A DNA stretch of 60,000 bases from Polytrichum commune. Its lineage: Eukaryota > Streptophyta > Polytrichopsida > Polytrichales > Polytrichaceae. Where the stretch lies: NCBI GenBank assembly GCA_950295325.1, contig OX485808.1, positions 6,080,501-6,140,500 on the forward strand. Direction: 5' to 3'. Under the pieces are notes generated by a model. The model did no database searches and was not told where the DNA came from. It saw nothing but the letters and a program-made list of their open reading frames with translations. Below are positions 22,309 to 34,386 of this stretch, piece by piece. A program made the translations under genes and the position numbers. Every line of letters begins with the position of its first letter. The first letter of the stretch is position 1.

Positions 22309-23040
22309 ATCATAGCCTTAGGTATTTTGGTGTCTAAGGGGCCCAAGAAAGGTCGATTATTACTTTCTCTGCTGTTGTTTCCTTGGAATATATGCATACC
22401 AAGATGTGAGCTTCGTTCTAGACCCCTAAGGTATGTGGGTGTAATCCGGTTAGTATTTCTTAATCAGACCCTTATATTTGATTGGTGTGTGTGTGGCTAG
22501 GTGAGGATCAAAGAACAAGCACTATAATGACACATGTTCAAATGAGATTGGACTCTGTCCTCAAATTTTATAAGTACTTTGCACTCAACAATGACCACAA
22601 ATTGGAAGAACATGTGTATTCAGCTAGGGAATCAACAAACATGCACTTTCCGAAAATCACAACTAAATTGGGGGAGGTCTGATTTTTGTTGATGCTTCAT
22701 TGTATATTTGCTAATGTAACATGATTTTTGTTTTGTAAATCTAATCAAGAGAAGTTGCAGAACCTGAAAACAAAACAAGGGTCATGGACCATGAAGTCAA
22801 TATGGTAGCAATATTTAGTGCTTTCATGATTTGTTTGTAATCAATTCAGAGTAATTCAATTTCAAAAAATTGTGAGGAATTCATACAATAAAAATTTGGT
22901 CCAAATTTACAAGATTGTATTAGATATATATATATAGACACACACACCCCGTGAGGGTAAGAGTCCATATGAAATTTACAATTTTCAATAAAATATGATA
23001 CTTACTTACTATACATAGTAATGTATAAACTAAGAGGAAA

Positions 23041-23432
23041 GTTACACTATATATGATATTTAGTGTCATATGGTAATTTATGTCACTATGGTAACTTTTT
23101 GGATGATACTTCTTATCAATACGTTTACAAATATTGTCATGGATGATGGATGAGTTCATCCATTGGCCAAAACCCTACCTTCTCTTGTCAGCAACTTGTG
23201 ATGAAATATTATCATTGATGATTGAAATTTGGATGAACAATCACTTGGTAAGTGACAGTAATTGCAACACTGCGATTCTATAATCCCCCCCCCAAAAAAA
23301 GAAATTTTTTTACAAGGAATGACAAATAAAGTTGGGTTAACATTTAGTGTTGGTGACACTACACCGCGGTTTACAATTAGTATTGAGAAAGGCAATTAGA
23401 ATTGGTGACACTAAATACCATATTTAGTGTAG
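23041..23432. mobile_element. MITE, TTTAGTGT family
   Basis: Left end ACACTATATATGATATTTAG; the inverse of the right end reads ACACTAAATATGGTATTTAG, both continuing TGTCA. About 390 bp, non-coding. Same terminal type as the element in the selenium-binding protein exon (54588). Confidence 0.65.
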
Positions 23433-25184
23433 TTCATTCTTGACTTTAAAAATATCTCGTGAACCATCAACTTTTTAGATTGGAATGAAATCATCGTCAT
23501 TGACAAGAAAATTTCATGGGAAACAGAATGATACCCAATGTGACCTTCCTGGCACCCTACTTTTCGATAAACATGCCTTCAAAGGTCATTCATAAGCCCA
23601 AATAATCTTAGGAAGTTAAGGGTTAAAGGCCAAGCTGGATGTTTTTTTTGACTGCAGTCACCGATGCCCTCCTACACCAATGGACACATTTACGTTAAAA
23701 TATTGTCGTTTTGGAGATGTGGATGGTCAAAAAACTTGTATAAACACTCTCAACTTAACAAAAATGCCAACCGTGCGGTCATATTTACTACACTAGACAC
23801 TATATATATCAAGGCTTCTACATTGATATGTGCAAATAGGTGGCCATGTGCTAATTTGTCGACATTCCACACTATTTTGAGTAATTGATACCATAATATC
23901 AAGATATAACATTTACATTTTTTTTTATTGTGGTCCTTGTATGGATGAATCAATAAAGTTATAACATGTGATATACTTTTGATAGGCTAGTTAATCTGCA
24001 TGGGTAAAGAGGCAATTGATTTGCAAAGGGAGCCTAATTCCACATATCATTGTGGTTGAGAATGGACACTACATGGGCATGTGTTACAATGAGATTGGAC
24101 TAAGTGCTCAAATGTAGACTACTCTCTAGGATCAATAGTTAACATGATTAGGATGGTTGCCTATGTTATGAGCATTAAATAAAGAAAGAGAATTTTCCTT
24201 GTGCCTCTTACAATTTTTCTGCACCTTTAATTCTTAAGACTTGAGCTGACCTATATCCCTCTTAGAATAAGTATACATGTGTGACAATGTGGTATTTTTA
24301 TGAAGGGCTAATTATCTACTAGAATAGATTTTGCTGCATGCTAATTTTCAAAATAATGGTAAATTGTTGCGACTATTTCCTATGGGCAACTATAAATTGT
24401 TGAATGATTAATTTAATGGTACCCAATATTACTTACATGTAAAAAAAATCCCCAATTTCCCAAGGTCTTTAAAGTGTATGATGAATTATAAGCCTTGCAA
24501 AAAGCACATGTACAAAACAAAGAAACAAACATCCTTTAGGGTTTATGGTTTATAGATCACTCACTATGACACGATCTATCCAATCAATACTACAAATAGG
24601 GAGAGCCAATGTGATTATGGACCTTTTTTTTATCAATGTCTAAGTATGAATTGATTTAAGATGAAAAGACTAAAGTAATGTCAAAGGCCTCTCAAACTAC
24701 TACTATCACTGACAACTACAACATCATCTTAAAGAGGCATGCAAGGATCTATGGTATGTATTACTACTCATGATTTCATGCCAAATTATATTGAGTCTCG
24801 CTTATTGCATGAGTTGTGATTTCAAAATTTGTGTAGGATAACTGGTCTTAGCTCACAATCATCATCACCATCTTGGCTTGCAAGAGCCAACACATAAGAT
24901 ATTCAAGCATAATATCTAGTGATCGACTTCCAAGCTCCACAAACACAACAAGAAATGAACTTGCAATCTCAAATAATTAATCCCTTGAGGATGCTAAGTG
25001 ATCAACCTACCTTCAAGCCATGCTCCAATCTCTCTCACTCACTTGCTCCCAAACTTACTCCTTTATATTTGCACATGAAGAGATCAAGGCTCCTCAAGTA
25101 ATCCTAACCCAAATCCCTCCCCACACACACTAAAATCCACAAAATATCAATCTCAATCTACACAAGAAGAAAAACTAATGTGAC
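23433..25184. other. Gene-free AT-rich region
   Basis: I see only short open frames and nothing recognisable on either strand. Confidence 0.5.
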
Positions 25185-27490
25185 AGAGACCACTCGATTT
25201 TGGCATTGAAAATCAGGAGAGTGGGGTGACAAGGGCCCAACCCCCCTTGAAATGCTTGGCAACATCTCACAAGTGATTTCATTTATCCTTCGATTCTTCA
25301 CAAAAAATCAACAATCATTCATTCATTTCTCTCAATTGAAGTGCAAGATATATTTTCATATCTAACCCCTTATATACATGGCATTTTAGATGTACCAATA
25401 CAGTAATTTTATGATGTTATGTCAAATGCTATATTACATATGATGTTTGCACACCTAGAACACCCTATATTGTATGTAATTATTTTACAATTTCACCCAC
25501 AATTCATATATGAAACCCTAACTTTTATCACACATAAATCCCATGTCTTTCACTAGTGCCTCCCCCGAGAGCCCATACATGTTTGACCAACGTTTCCTCG
25601 ATGGTGTCGGAAACTAGCCAAAACTTTTCAAGCATAATGGCTAATGACAATTATTTTTCCAATTGTGTTGGCTATTAGTTGTTACTAATTTTTAATGCTA
25701 TTGGCAATTTGCCAATACTCCCCATTTTATCAGCTAACAACCACTACATTTGCATTTGTGTCGGCTCTTGGCCGATACAATACCACATATTATTATTGGT
25801 AGATAAAATTGCACTTTGTAACCATTGATTCTTTTTCAAGTCTTATTGACTACCAGATAGTACGCATACATTTGCTACAAAACATTATATACTAACTGTG
25901 GTAGTAATTTTCTGCTTTCATGATTACTTTTTCGGATAGGAGAATGTAAATAGGGGTGGGAAATAGGTTAGCTTAAGGAATGGAGTGTTAAGTGAGGGTT
26001 AAAGACTAGGAGATGAGGAAAGTCATAATTGGAAGGACTAAAGGTTAGTTATGAAAGGGTGCTTGACATGAGAAGAGGAATATATGAAGGAAGAAGAAGG
26101 AGAAGAGGGGACCATTATTTTTTCCTTGTCTTCTTGATGACAGAAGTGCTCTCATACATTGACTGAATTTCCTTGACTGTGAATTTTGTAAGTGCTATAG
26201 TCTCAGATAGAGACTACTTTCTGATGTTATGGGAGTGATTCCCTGGATCATAATCTGAATTTGAATATAACGTGTGCAATTGATTTTAAGTGATTATCAT
26301 TTGTTGTTTAATTTCTGCCGCGAAGAAGTTGAATGTGTTGCCTATGGTCTGATCTCTTCTCGTGCAGGGTAGTAACTGTGTAACCCCTACAGTCTATTTA
26401 CCTGCACAGTGTTCCAGAGAGTGATTTATCTGAGAACAGTTGCGGCCAGTCACTGCACCTGGTAATAATTATCAGTGCACCGCTACACTGTATTCTTTTG
26501 AGGGAGAGAAAGAGAGAGACTCTGGAGAAAATTCTCCTGCTGATGAATAGACTGTCCAACTGGAAACGATTCTCATTAATTAATCATGGATAGAGGGTTG
26601 AGGAGTAATTCGAATTCGAGAGGGATGACATTAATCAGCTTTAGTTACCTACTCGCACAGAGATCGATAAAGAGAATTATCGTAAGGACAGGGAGAAGTT
26701 GATTACCTCTTTCTACAGTAGATTTGATGTCCTATTTAGGCCTCATGGTGGTTAGTATTTGTATTCCTTGAGCGGGGAAGCTGGAAAGGAAGAGACAATG
26801 GTCTGATGCGGTTACTGAGGACTTGAAGGGTCAATGAAAGTGTTTCTGGAATGCGAAGTGGTGGCGGTACCCTTAATGGGAGTAAGCCTTAACCTATCCT
26901 ATGTTTGTCTTCACTTTCTCATGGAGTCACAAAGTGGACCTGTAAGAATATTTTGCATGATATAATACATTTGAATATATGCAAGGATCATTATGGTGTA
27001 GCTTTCCTTTTATCTAAATTTTACTGTTCAAATCATATTAAAAGGTCTCAAGGAACACAAGGCTATTGACAATACCAAAGCGCCCTTGGCTTTGGTGATG
27101 AGACTGAAATGGGTTACTTACACAAGACTATGGTCGATGGCTACGCCTATGCTTGTGCACCGCACTTGGTCCTAGTAAAATGAACCCACTGCCAGACAAT
27201 TGCCAGGGAATTTAGAGTGAGGTGAGAGACTGTCACTTTTGCATGTACTGGTATGGAGTGATCTTTTAGATGTTTTTATCCCCTACCCGTAAACCAATTG
27301 TCATACTTGATACGAAATGTAGAGATATAACCTTGTGATTTCCCTAACAAATCTTATCTAAGACACCTAGATGATATGTAAATCACCTTTTAAGTCTTCC
27401 CCGAATTGTTCCCTGGTTTTGTTTGTAACCAAAAAGCTAACTACACTAACTTAGATGATTTGCCTCATAACATTATTAAGCAATCTAGGT
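25185..27490. repeat. Long mosaic repeat shared with 55.5-59.6 kb
   Basis: Segments match elsewhere in the window: 25185-25370 with 55500-55690, 25370-25690 with about 57650-57985, 25690-25890 with 59355-59560, 27060-27260 with about 57265-57470, and 27447-27565 with 59550-59668. The order differs between the two places, and one join is interrupted by LTR c. This is probably the wreck of one transposon family; no coding sequence is recognisable. A GA-rich patch lies near 26495-26520. Confidence 0.65.
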
Positions 27491-27492
27491 TT

Positions 27493-27617
27493 GTTCATGT
27501 GGGCGCTGAGAATATAACCATGGGATGCCCCAACCTAGTGCAAGGAGATTCATGTTCAGTATACATGTGCACTAGGTTGGGACATCCCATGATTATATTC
27601 TCAAGACCCATGTGAAC
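27493..27617. repeat. Foldback with about 50-bp arms
   Basis: Left arm from 'gttcatgtgggcgctgag' and right arm ending 'acccatgtgaac' are about 85-90% complementary, with 'aacctagtgca' next to a loop of about 25 bases. The left arm and loop recur at 59594-59668, cut by a LINE fragment. Confidence 0.8.
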
Positions 27618-29240
27618 GAGCGCACACTACTTATTAATGTTATGCTAATCTCCATGTTCTACATATTTGTAAATACTTAGGTAAATATATTTAGGGTTTT
27701 CCATATTTTGGTATTGGTGTTTGATTATATATATAAATAATTCTATGTACCATGCAAGACCCTTCCTATGTAAATAAAGGTACCCTAGTATTGTCACTAT
27801 GATACTAGAATGGTATCAACCCAAATAATGACTCATGTTGAAAAGATTCTTTCATCATCCTATGCCAATATTTGACTACTATAACAATCCGATGTTGGTA
27901 AGGCAAGTTATTTGAAACCACAACGAATTCACATATCTCACATTTTAATTGTTACCTTCCTTTTTCTTTATGAAATATATCATGTAAATCCGGGATGGGA
28001 CGTAAATCCTTTGCCGTTTTTTGTCTCGTCCAAATTTAATGCGACGGGCAGGATGTAGATGGAAAAATTTGTAAGAAAATTGTTCACTAACTTGTCCACC
28101 TAAAAAATCAGGTTGAAGGTCCTAGGTGACCGCTTGGCGTGGAATTTCAGGTCATCCAGTCACCTTCATTTAATTTAATTTAATTTTTATTTTGAGGTCG
28201 AGTCGCTCAGCTAACATGGAATGAAAATTCAAGTCAACTTGACAGTTGACTGGTTGGTCAACAAAGTTTTTTTTAAAGCTAAGGGAATGGTCTATTAACA
28301 TGGACTATTTCAATTGGCAAAAAATACCCCAACGATGGACATGATAACGACAAGATATTTGTGGAAGGATTGGCACATGTCAGTGATAAGACTCAATCTA
28401 CAAGACCCGACCTTTTGTGTAGTACACTTGGTTCATTTTTATCGTGATACTTAACATCATTCATATCCATAACAATGTTTTGTGGGACTGACAATATTCC
28501 ATGGAATATTCCCACATTCAATTCGACGGAAAATATCCGTGAAATACTCTCGGTCCCACAAAACATTGTTATGGATCTGCATAATGCTATATAGAGGCCT
28601 ATTAGCCAAATAGCATTACCACATTCTCAGTGGTCTTTATATTGGGAAGAGGCTTGCTGAACAACCTGTCACTGGCCAATTAGAAACCGTTTAGAAAAGG
28701 GACTAGTATAAGATCAAAACAATGTCGTCAAGTCAAAGCAATTGTCTTTTTGGGACTCGATATGTTTGCCTTACTTTAGGACATCAAAATTGCTCTTGGA
28801 TTTGATGTATCAATGGAATGTGATATGATATACAGTGGATTCAATCACAACTCTAACTGGCTTCTGTCTGCAGTGCAGGAAGAATGAATGTGAATATTTG
28901 CAAACTGTCACACAGTTTGAATACAATGTGCGTTGGAAGTTGCAGCTGACGGGTGATTGTTCAACTTCAAAGCTTAGTTGGAAGACAAACATGGAAAATT
29001 TTCATTGAGTTAGTTCAACCCATAAGATGTATGATCAGACTTTTCCATGGGAAGACGCGCAACAGATTTGCCAAAAATATCACCATGCTTCCTTTGTGAC
29101 GTAGAGGGAACAATGCAACACGACACGTCTTTAAAACCTACAGTTTCTTCCTTCAGGAGTTCCTCTTACTCCACCTGCCACCACTACTCGCGCTTAGATA
29201 CACACAAGCCTACGTAAGAAGAAGCCCACCACCTCGGTCT
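27618..29240. other. Gene-free region
   Basis: Apart from the foldback at 28465, no structure or reading frame is recognisable here. Confidence 0.5.
28465..28576. repeat. 112-bp foldback with perfect 24-bp arms
   Basis: The arms begin ATCCATAACAATGTTTTGTG and the right arm is its exact inverse through 24 bases. Half-copies occur at 7200-7260, 16885-16965 and about 37575-37650, so this is a MITE-like family. Confidence 0.85.
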
Positions 29241-29243
29241 CAC

Positions 29244-29480
29244 AAAGAAGGACTGAGTAGACTCGCTATTTTTGAGCTCGAATGTCCACCGAAGTGCAAG
29301 CACAAAGTCTTGAAGCGTCGTCCTCTTCCACTGCAACGTCAATTTCGTGTTACTTTAAAACACGCCTTGCAAAGAAGGATTGAGCAAACTCGCAATTTTT
29401 GAGCTCGAATGTCCACCGAAGTGCAAGCACAAAGTCTTGAAGCGGCGTCCACTGCCTCTGCATGCTACCAACTTCCACTG
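29244..29480. repeat. Two-copy tandem repeat, about 126-bp period
   Basis: The segment 'tttttgagctcgaatgtcc' through 'cacaaagtcttgaagcg' occurs at about 29268 and 29394. The sequence around it is more GC-rich than its neighbours and could be leader or exon sequence of a lost gene, but no product is recognisable. Confidence 0.75.
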
Positions 29481-29752
29481 CAACTTCAATTTCGTGTTAC
29501 TTCTAAACACCGCTTGCGAAATTCCTTTCTAATCTGCCTCGTCAACTTCAAGACACCCTGACGACTCCTTCTTCTACCGCCGCCTCCTCCTCTTATTGCT
29601 AGACCAAACGCATCCGCTTCCAATTTTTCCATCCGCCTTCTAGTGCATCTTGGAGCACCAACGACGAACTTCCAGTGGCAGTCTCGATCCGCAACCTCCC
29701 ACAAACTCTTCTCAAACTCGTACACTGTGCACGCCGCAAGGATCAGCTTCTA

Positions 29753-29812
29753 CGGTAATGTTGTCAGGCTCGAGCAATGGGGCAAACGGAGGGTTGTCAA
29801 AGAAGTCAAGTT
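29753..29812 (-). pseudogene. Orphan LRR unit of the receptor family
   Basis: The minus strand reads NLTSLTTLRLPHCSSLTTLP and then TAG. This matches the 24-residue LRR of the receptor at 1-288, including the identical DNA 'gttgtcaaagaagtcaagtt'. It stops exactly where segmental copy 2 begins. It is a remnant of another receptor gene, cut by the duplication. Confidence 0.75.
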
Positions 29813-30101
29813 AGCATGATAAAGCATGTAACCGCTCGGACTTCAAACAATGAACGGAGAGGACCGGTTGCTAGTTCTGAGTTTAATGATTGAGTATGAG
29901 AAATAACCTATTAAAGTTCAAAACTTCACATTGTTTATCGATCATTTAAAGAGATCTATAGAATGTACCTCAAATCGATAAAGGAAAACCAAAAGATTAC
30001 AACATATAACCAATGGAATTTGGAAACACCGGGATTTTAACCGATCATGCCTAAAAATCTCCCTGGATATTAACCTGGAAACACTTGGATCTCAACTCGT
30101 T

Positions 30102-30137
30102 TGATGACGAAAACATATGTCGGTGTTTTCGTCATTA
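30102..30137. repeat. Hairpin, copy 2 version
   Basis: Same hairpin as 7870-7905, with TGATG in place of TAATG at the left end. Confidence 0.75.
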
Positions 30138-32895
30138 AAATATCACGGAATTGTGATATACTATGAGCTAGCATGACATGACAAATTTGAAATAACCTCT
30201 TCAATTCCTTTCGGTTTCTCAAATATTTGAACTTTGATGTTCGAAGGAGCTCACAAAGACAATCACATAATTTTGTTCAAAGCGATCAATAAGATGCACC
30301 ATTCAAGATACATAACAAACCTACTTTCTGAGTTTCTGTAGAATAATGCTGATGACAAATCCTATTATTTAGCTATCAAAGTTGTTAATCATACCACCAA
30401 CACACTCGATCCTTAACTTCATCAACCAACCAATGACCCTTGGGTTGTCCCAAGAGCAACCCTTTCTTCCTCTTAAGGTATGTGGGTGTTAATTGGTTCG
30501 TTTTCATGTTTTCCAACTTCGAACCAAATAACAACTAACAAATTTTTGATGATCATAAGCAAATAACACATTTTAGAATTGAATGCTTGTCAATTCCTTT
30601 AATGAAACATAGGTCCTCCCCACTGTATTCCCTATTCATTGTGCAGTAATGACTACGATCTGAAAACATATTCCGATCTCTTTCAAACAACATGTAAATT
30701 ATATCTATCTGAAAGTCGTCACCAAATTTGCAACAAGAGGTTACATTCACCAAGTCAACACGTCCGGCCTCTAGAAATTTATTATTAAAAAAAACAACAA
30801 CCTATCGATGCCGACAAATGGTTAACAGTGCACTCCACGACCAACAAATGCACATCAAATAGCAAGAGGATAGTCTTGAGAGGATCTTCTCAGAATTTGA
30901 AACTAAATGGTAAATACAAAGCAAAATCTCTCTTCTGACAACATAGACACCATGAATGCCGACTAAGTAGGTTAATGCTCTCACAGTTCAAGAGCAAAAA
31001 AGACTATTTTTGGCTGGCATGTCACTGTTATACAACCTAAAGCCTGACTTTTGTCATGAACACAATGTCTGCAGCATCTTCTCATTCAACAGAATAAGTA
31101 GAATAAAGAGACTGATCCAAAGTAAGGGGGATGCTGAAAACTCAGCATTGCAGTATTAAATTCTTAGTAAGCATGATTAAAGCCATATCCACAAATCTGC
31201 AGATGTTGCTTTGTATACATCCAGCTGCTGATCTCCACAAAAACTAAATTGCATATGCAGAGCGAGCATTTCCACATTTGCACTTGCATTTCCAATATCA
31301 TCAGTAACAATCTGCAAAGAACAGTCTGCCATGGCCCAAAATACTTTTCTGTAGTGGAGTGCGGGAGGTAGGTCTGGGAGGGGGGAAATCTAATGACAAA
31401 CACCATCACAGACATTTCCTCAGGACAAGTAAAAGGATCAAGGACAATCCACGAAATACACACTTCCAAACTACAAGGCTCCACAAAACATTGTCAAATT
31501 CTTCAGAATATATTTTTTAATCACAACAATTGTCTAAGTGGTCACTTTGTCATACTGACCACACACATTGGACCTTCACCAATGTAATTGAAGTAGAGGA
31601 AAGCACAATCTCTCAAATCCATGTTCAGTGCAATTTTTATACATACTGTTACATGATAAATTTAACAAAATGCCATTTCAAGCAGGAGACATTCACTCTC
31701 CACGTTCTCTTTGCAGTGTAACTGGCCCAGTAGCAATAAAACCCAGATTATCTGGACTACCCCATGTTCTTCTGCCAATTGATTCTCAGAGATTTTAGAC
31801 TAGATCTTTAACATTAACAAAATCATGTAAAGGCCGAAACAACTAGCAGCATAGTTCAGTACCAAAAGTCAGAAATCCAGAACCGCAGAAACCATTCTAG
31901 ACGAAGTTCAAGCTTTTGACTTATTCTATGTAAGAAACCTAACTCCCCAAAATGTGGAACCTTTGGTACCATAAAAAGAGGTAGATACCTAATATCAAAC
32001 CCAAGAAGGTCAAAAAGGGACTTCTAACACACTAAACACTGCTTCAGCTTTCGCAGAAACGATGCCCACTTGAAAAAAATAGCGAAACCGGATAACCCAA
32101 AACATTCCAAGCAAATAGGTACCATCTTCATGGCATGATACCAGCTCACTGGTGAGAACTCAAGTATCTCAGAGTGAATAGTTTCCGAGCCTAGCTTTAA
32201 GACGATGGGCAGGGGTCACAGACAAAGCAATCAACAGTTTTTTAAGCAGTTCAAAACGAGATTCGGTCGAACTTACGCTATTCCATTTTAGTTCTTTGCT
32301 GATGAACAAGGACACAGGACTTTAGACACAGAAACCATTTTAAGACCGAAGTTCAACCTTTCGTCTGATAATAATTTCATGTAAAAACTAATTCCCCCGA
32401 ATGTGAAACCTTGGTAACGCAAAAAGTGGTGCATACTTAACATCAAACCAACGAAGGTCAAAAAGGGACTCTTGGAACACTAAACACTAATCTCTGCTAC
32501 AGCTCTTGCAGATAGCGTACAGAGATGGCCATTCGGAGAAAATAGCAAAACTTGATAAATCTAAAAAACCTCCAAGCTAATGGATACCGTCTTCATAACA
32601 TCATGCTGAGAAGTCGGGTATCGCAACGACAATAGTTTCCAGCCTCGCTTTAAGGCCGCGGGCAGGGGTCACAGACAGCAGAACGTTCACCATTTTATTT
32701 TGAAGTTGGAAGAATGAAATTCTGTCGAACTTACGCCATTCCATATTGCAGACACATGATTCTATTCTTCCGGTGAAAATAAAACCAGAAGGTGAAGAGA
32801 CTAGAAACTCGACAAGCTGCAGCTTGTATCATAAGATATACATGCAGACCGGGGGGGAAAGAGTGACTAAGCTACTACCCGTATCGAAAACTTAC
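30138..32895. other. Duplicated non-coding block, largely SAPS intron 1 (copy 2)
   Basis: Matches 8160-10929 and includes the diverged tandem duplication of about 450 bp (31870-32760). The possible frame at 31484-31164 is a different frame from the one open in copy 1, which argues against coding. Confidence 0.5.
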
Positions 32896-33427
32896 CGGAG
32901 AAGTGGTTGATAAGCCAGCTACTCGCCAGAACATTTTTTTCAGAAAGCCTTCTATCTCTGTTGATTCTTGCTACCCACACCAAAGGCTCTTGTGACCAGA
33001 GGAGCTCTCTCTCTCTCTCTCTCTCTCCACAACAGATCTGTCTGTGCTCCTCAAATGACCGCGCAAGCTTCTCTGCCAGCCACGAAGAACCCTACCAGAA
33101 GGAATCTTCCGGCTCCTCCACCTCCTGAGAACTTCCACAAACCAAACCTGTCTCTAGATCTTCGTGCTGCCCTGCTCCAAAAAAACCCGCTCCTCCACCG
33201 AGCGGTTTGCCCTGTGATCTCGGTCATACCATCTCAATGCCAACCAATGTTCCTCCCGCACTCTGTACCGACACTCCTCCGCAGACCTGGATGCCTCCAC
33301 ACCTTCATTCCCTTCCTTTCCTTCCTGCCCGCTTTGCAAACCCTCCCCTGACCGTAAACCTGTTCTGCTTGTCACCACTGAAACCAAATCTCCCAACTCC
33401 ACAACACCACAAAACCTTCCGCCGCAG

Positions 33428-33458
<31 letters not shown>

Positions 33459-33777
33459 CCCTCCTCTCTGTCTCTCGAACTCTTTGTCTCGCGCACCGAC
33501 TCCCACCTTCGAACCCTAATACTCTTGCCACACGCTCCACAGAGCACGATTTTGCAGACGGCAAAGACCAGTCGGTCGGTGAAGCTCAAGCCGTTGCGGG
33601 GACGCAATTCGGAGAAGCTATGGGGCTCGTCGGTGGATGCTGGGATGGGAGGAAAAGATGCAGCCACCGAGAGAGGAGCAGAAGCGGAGCAGGCAAGCGA
33701 AGAGAACTTCAATGTTAGACGGCAAAAGCGAGCCCGGCTTTCGCATGCCGATTCTAGCCTCGTAAAGTGGGCCCCAT
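32896..33777 (-). pseudogene. SAPS-domain protein gene fragment (copy 2)
   Basis: ATG at 32934 opens the same 13 codons, MFWRVAGLSTTSP, with a consensus GTAAGT donor at 895-890 in place of GTAATT in copy 1. The leader (32935-33777) carries CT/GA runs and a 15-base stretch missing in copy 1. No further SAPS exon was found downstream before the window's other features begin. Copy 2 keeps the better donor and also the upstream GC-rich block, so it is closer to the parental gene. Confidence 0.72.
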
Positions 33778-34386
33778 GCTTCGTGGGCCCCGTCTCTCCA
33801 CGTAGGCCCAGCCGGGGGGAAGTCGAGACCCGCTCTCCCCGCACGGCCGAGATGACGAAAGTGGTATAGGGACCTGGATTTTGGACTTTAGCGCCAGGTG
33901 GAGTCCCCAGCCTTGGACGTTAGCCCCCAGGTGGAGGGTGGCAGGTTGCGGACGTGGGTTAAAGTACGGGCGGGCGTCAAATGACCTGGCGACCTGGCTT
34001 TGGGGACATGGATTTTGATCGGATCGGCCTTCGTTAATTTTGGCAAGCTGGGGGGAAAGAGGAGGGAAAGAGATTTGGAGCCTCATTGGAGGACCCTATG
34101 GTAGGGGAGCTCAACCAAGACCATGACCAAGTTTGGGCCCTCTTGTTTATGATTATTCCTCGACGGTTTTGGTTTTGAGTCAAGCCTTCCCACGCTCGTT
34201 ATAGAGGATGGGGACCATGGGGTCCCGCATGCTACGGGAGGCTCCTTCTATTTCCAACTTTCGGTTCACTAACTAACATAAAAGATGTTATTTAGTTGGG
34301 AAAAAGGAGGCCCGGGGGGGGCGCATATGCCGAACGTCGCAACACTATTTAAACTTCATTCTTAAAGCATGATCACACGTTGTAGT
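33778..34386 (-). promoter_or_regulatory. GC-rich block upstream of SAPS fragment, likely parental promoter
   Basis: Found only in copy 2. It is directly upstream of the SAPS leader on the minus strand and more GC-rich than anything nearby. Copy 1 joins 'gggccccat' directly to 'gtacacc', as expected if these bases were deleted there. Promoter identity is inferred from position; no clear TATA box is seen. Confidence 0.4.
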
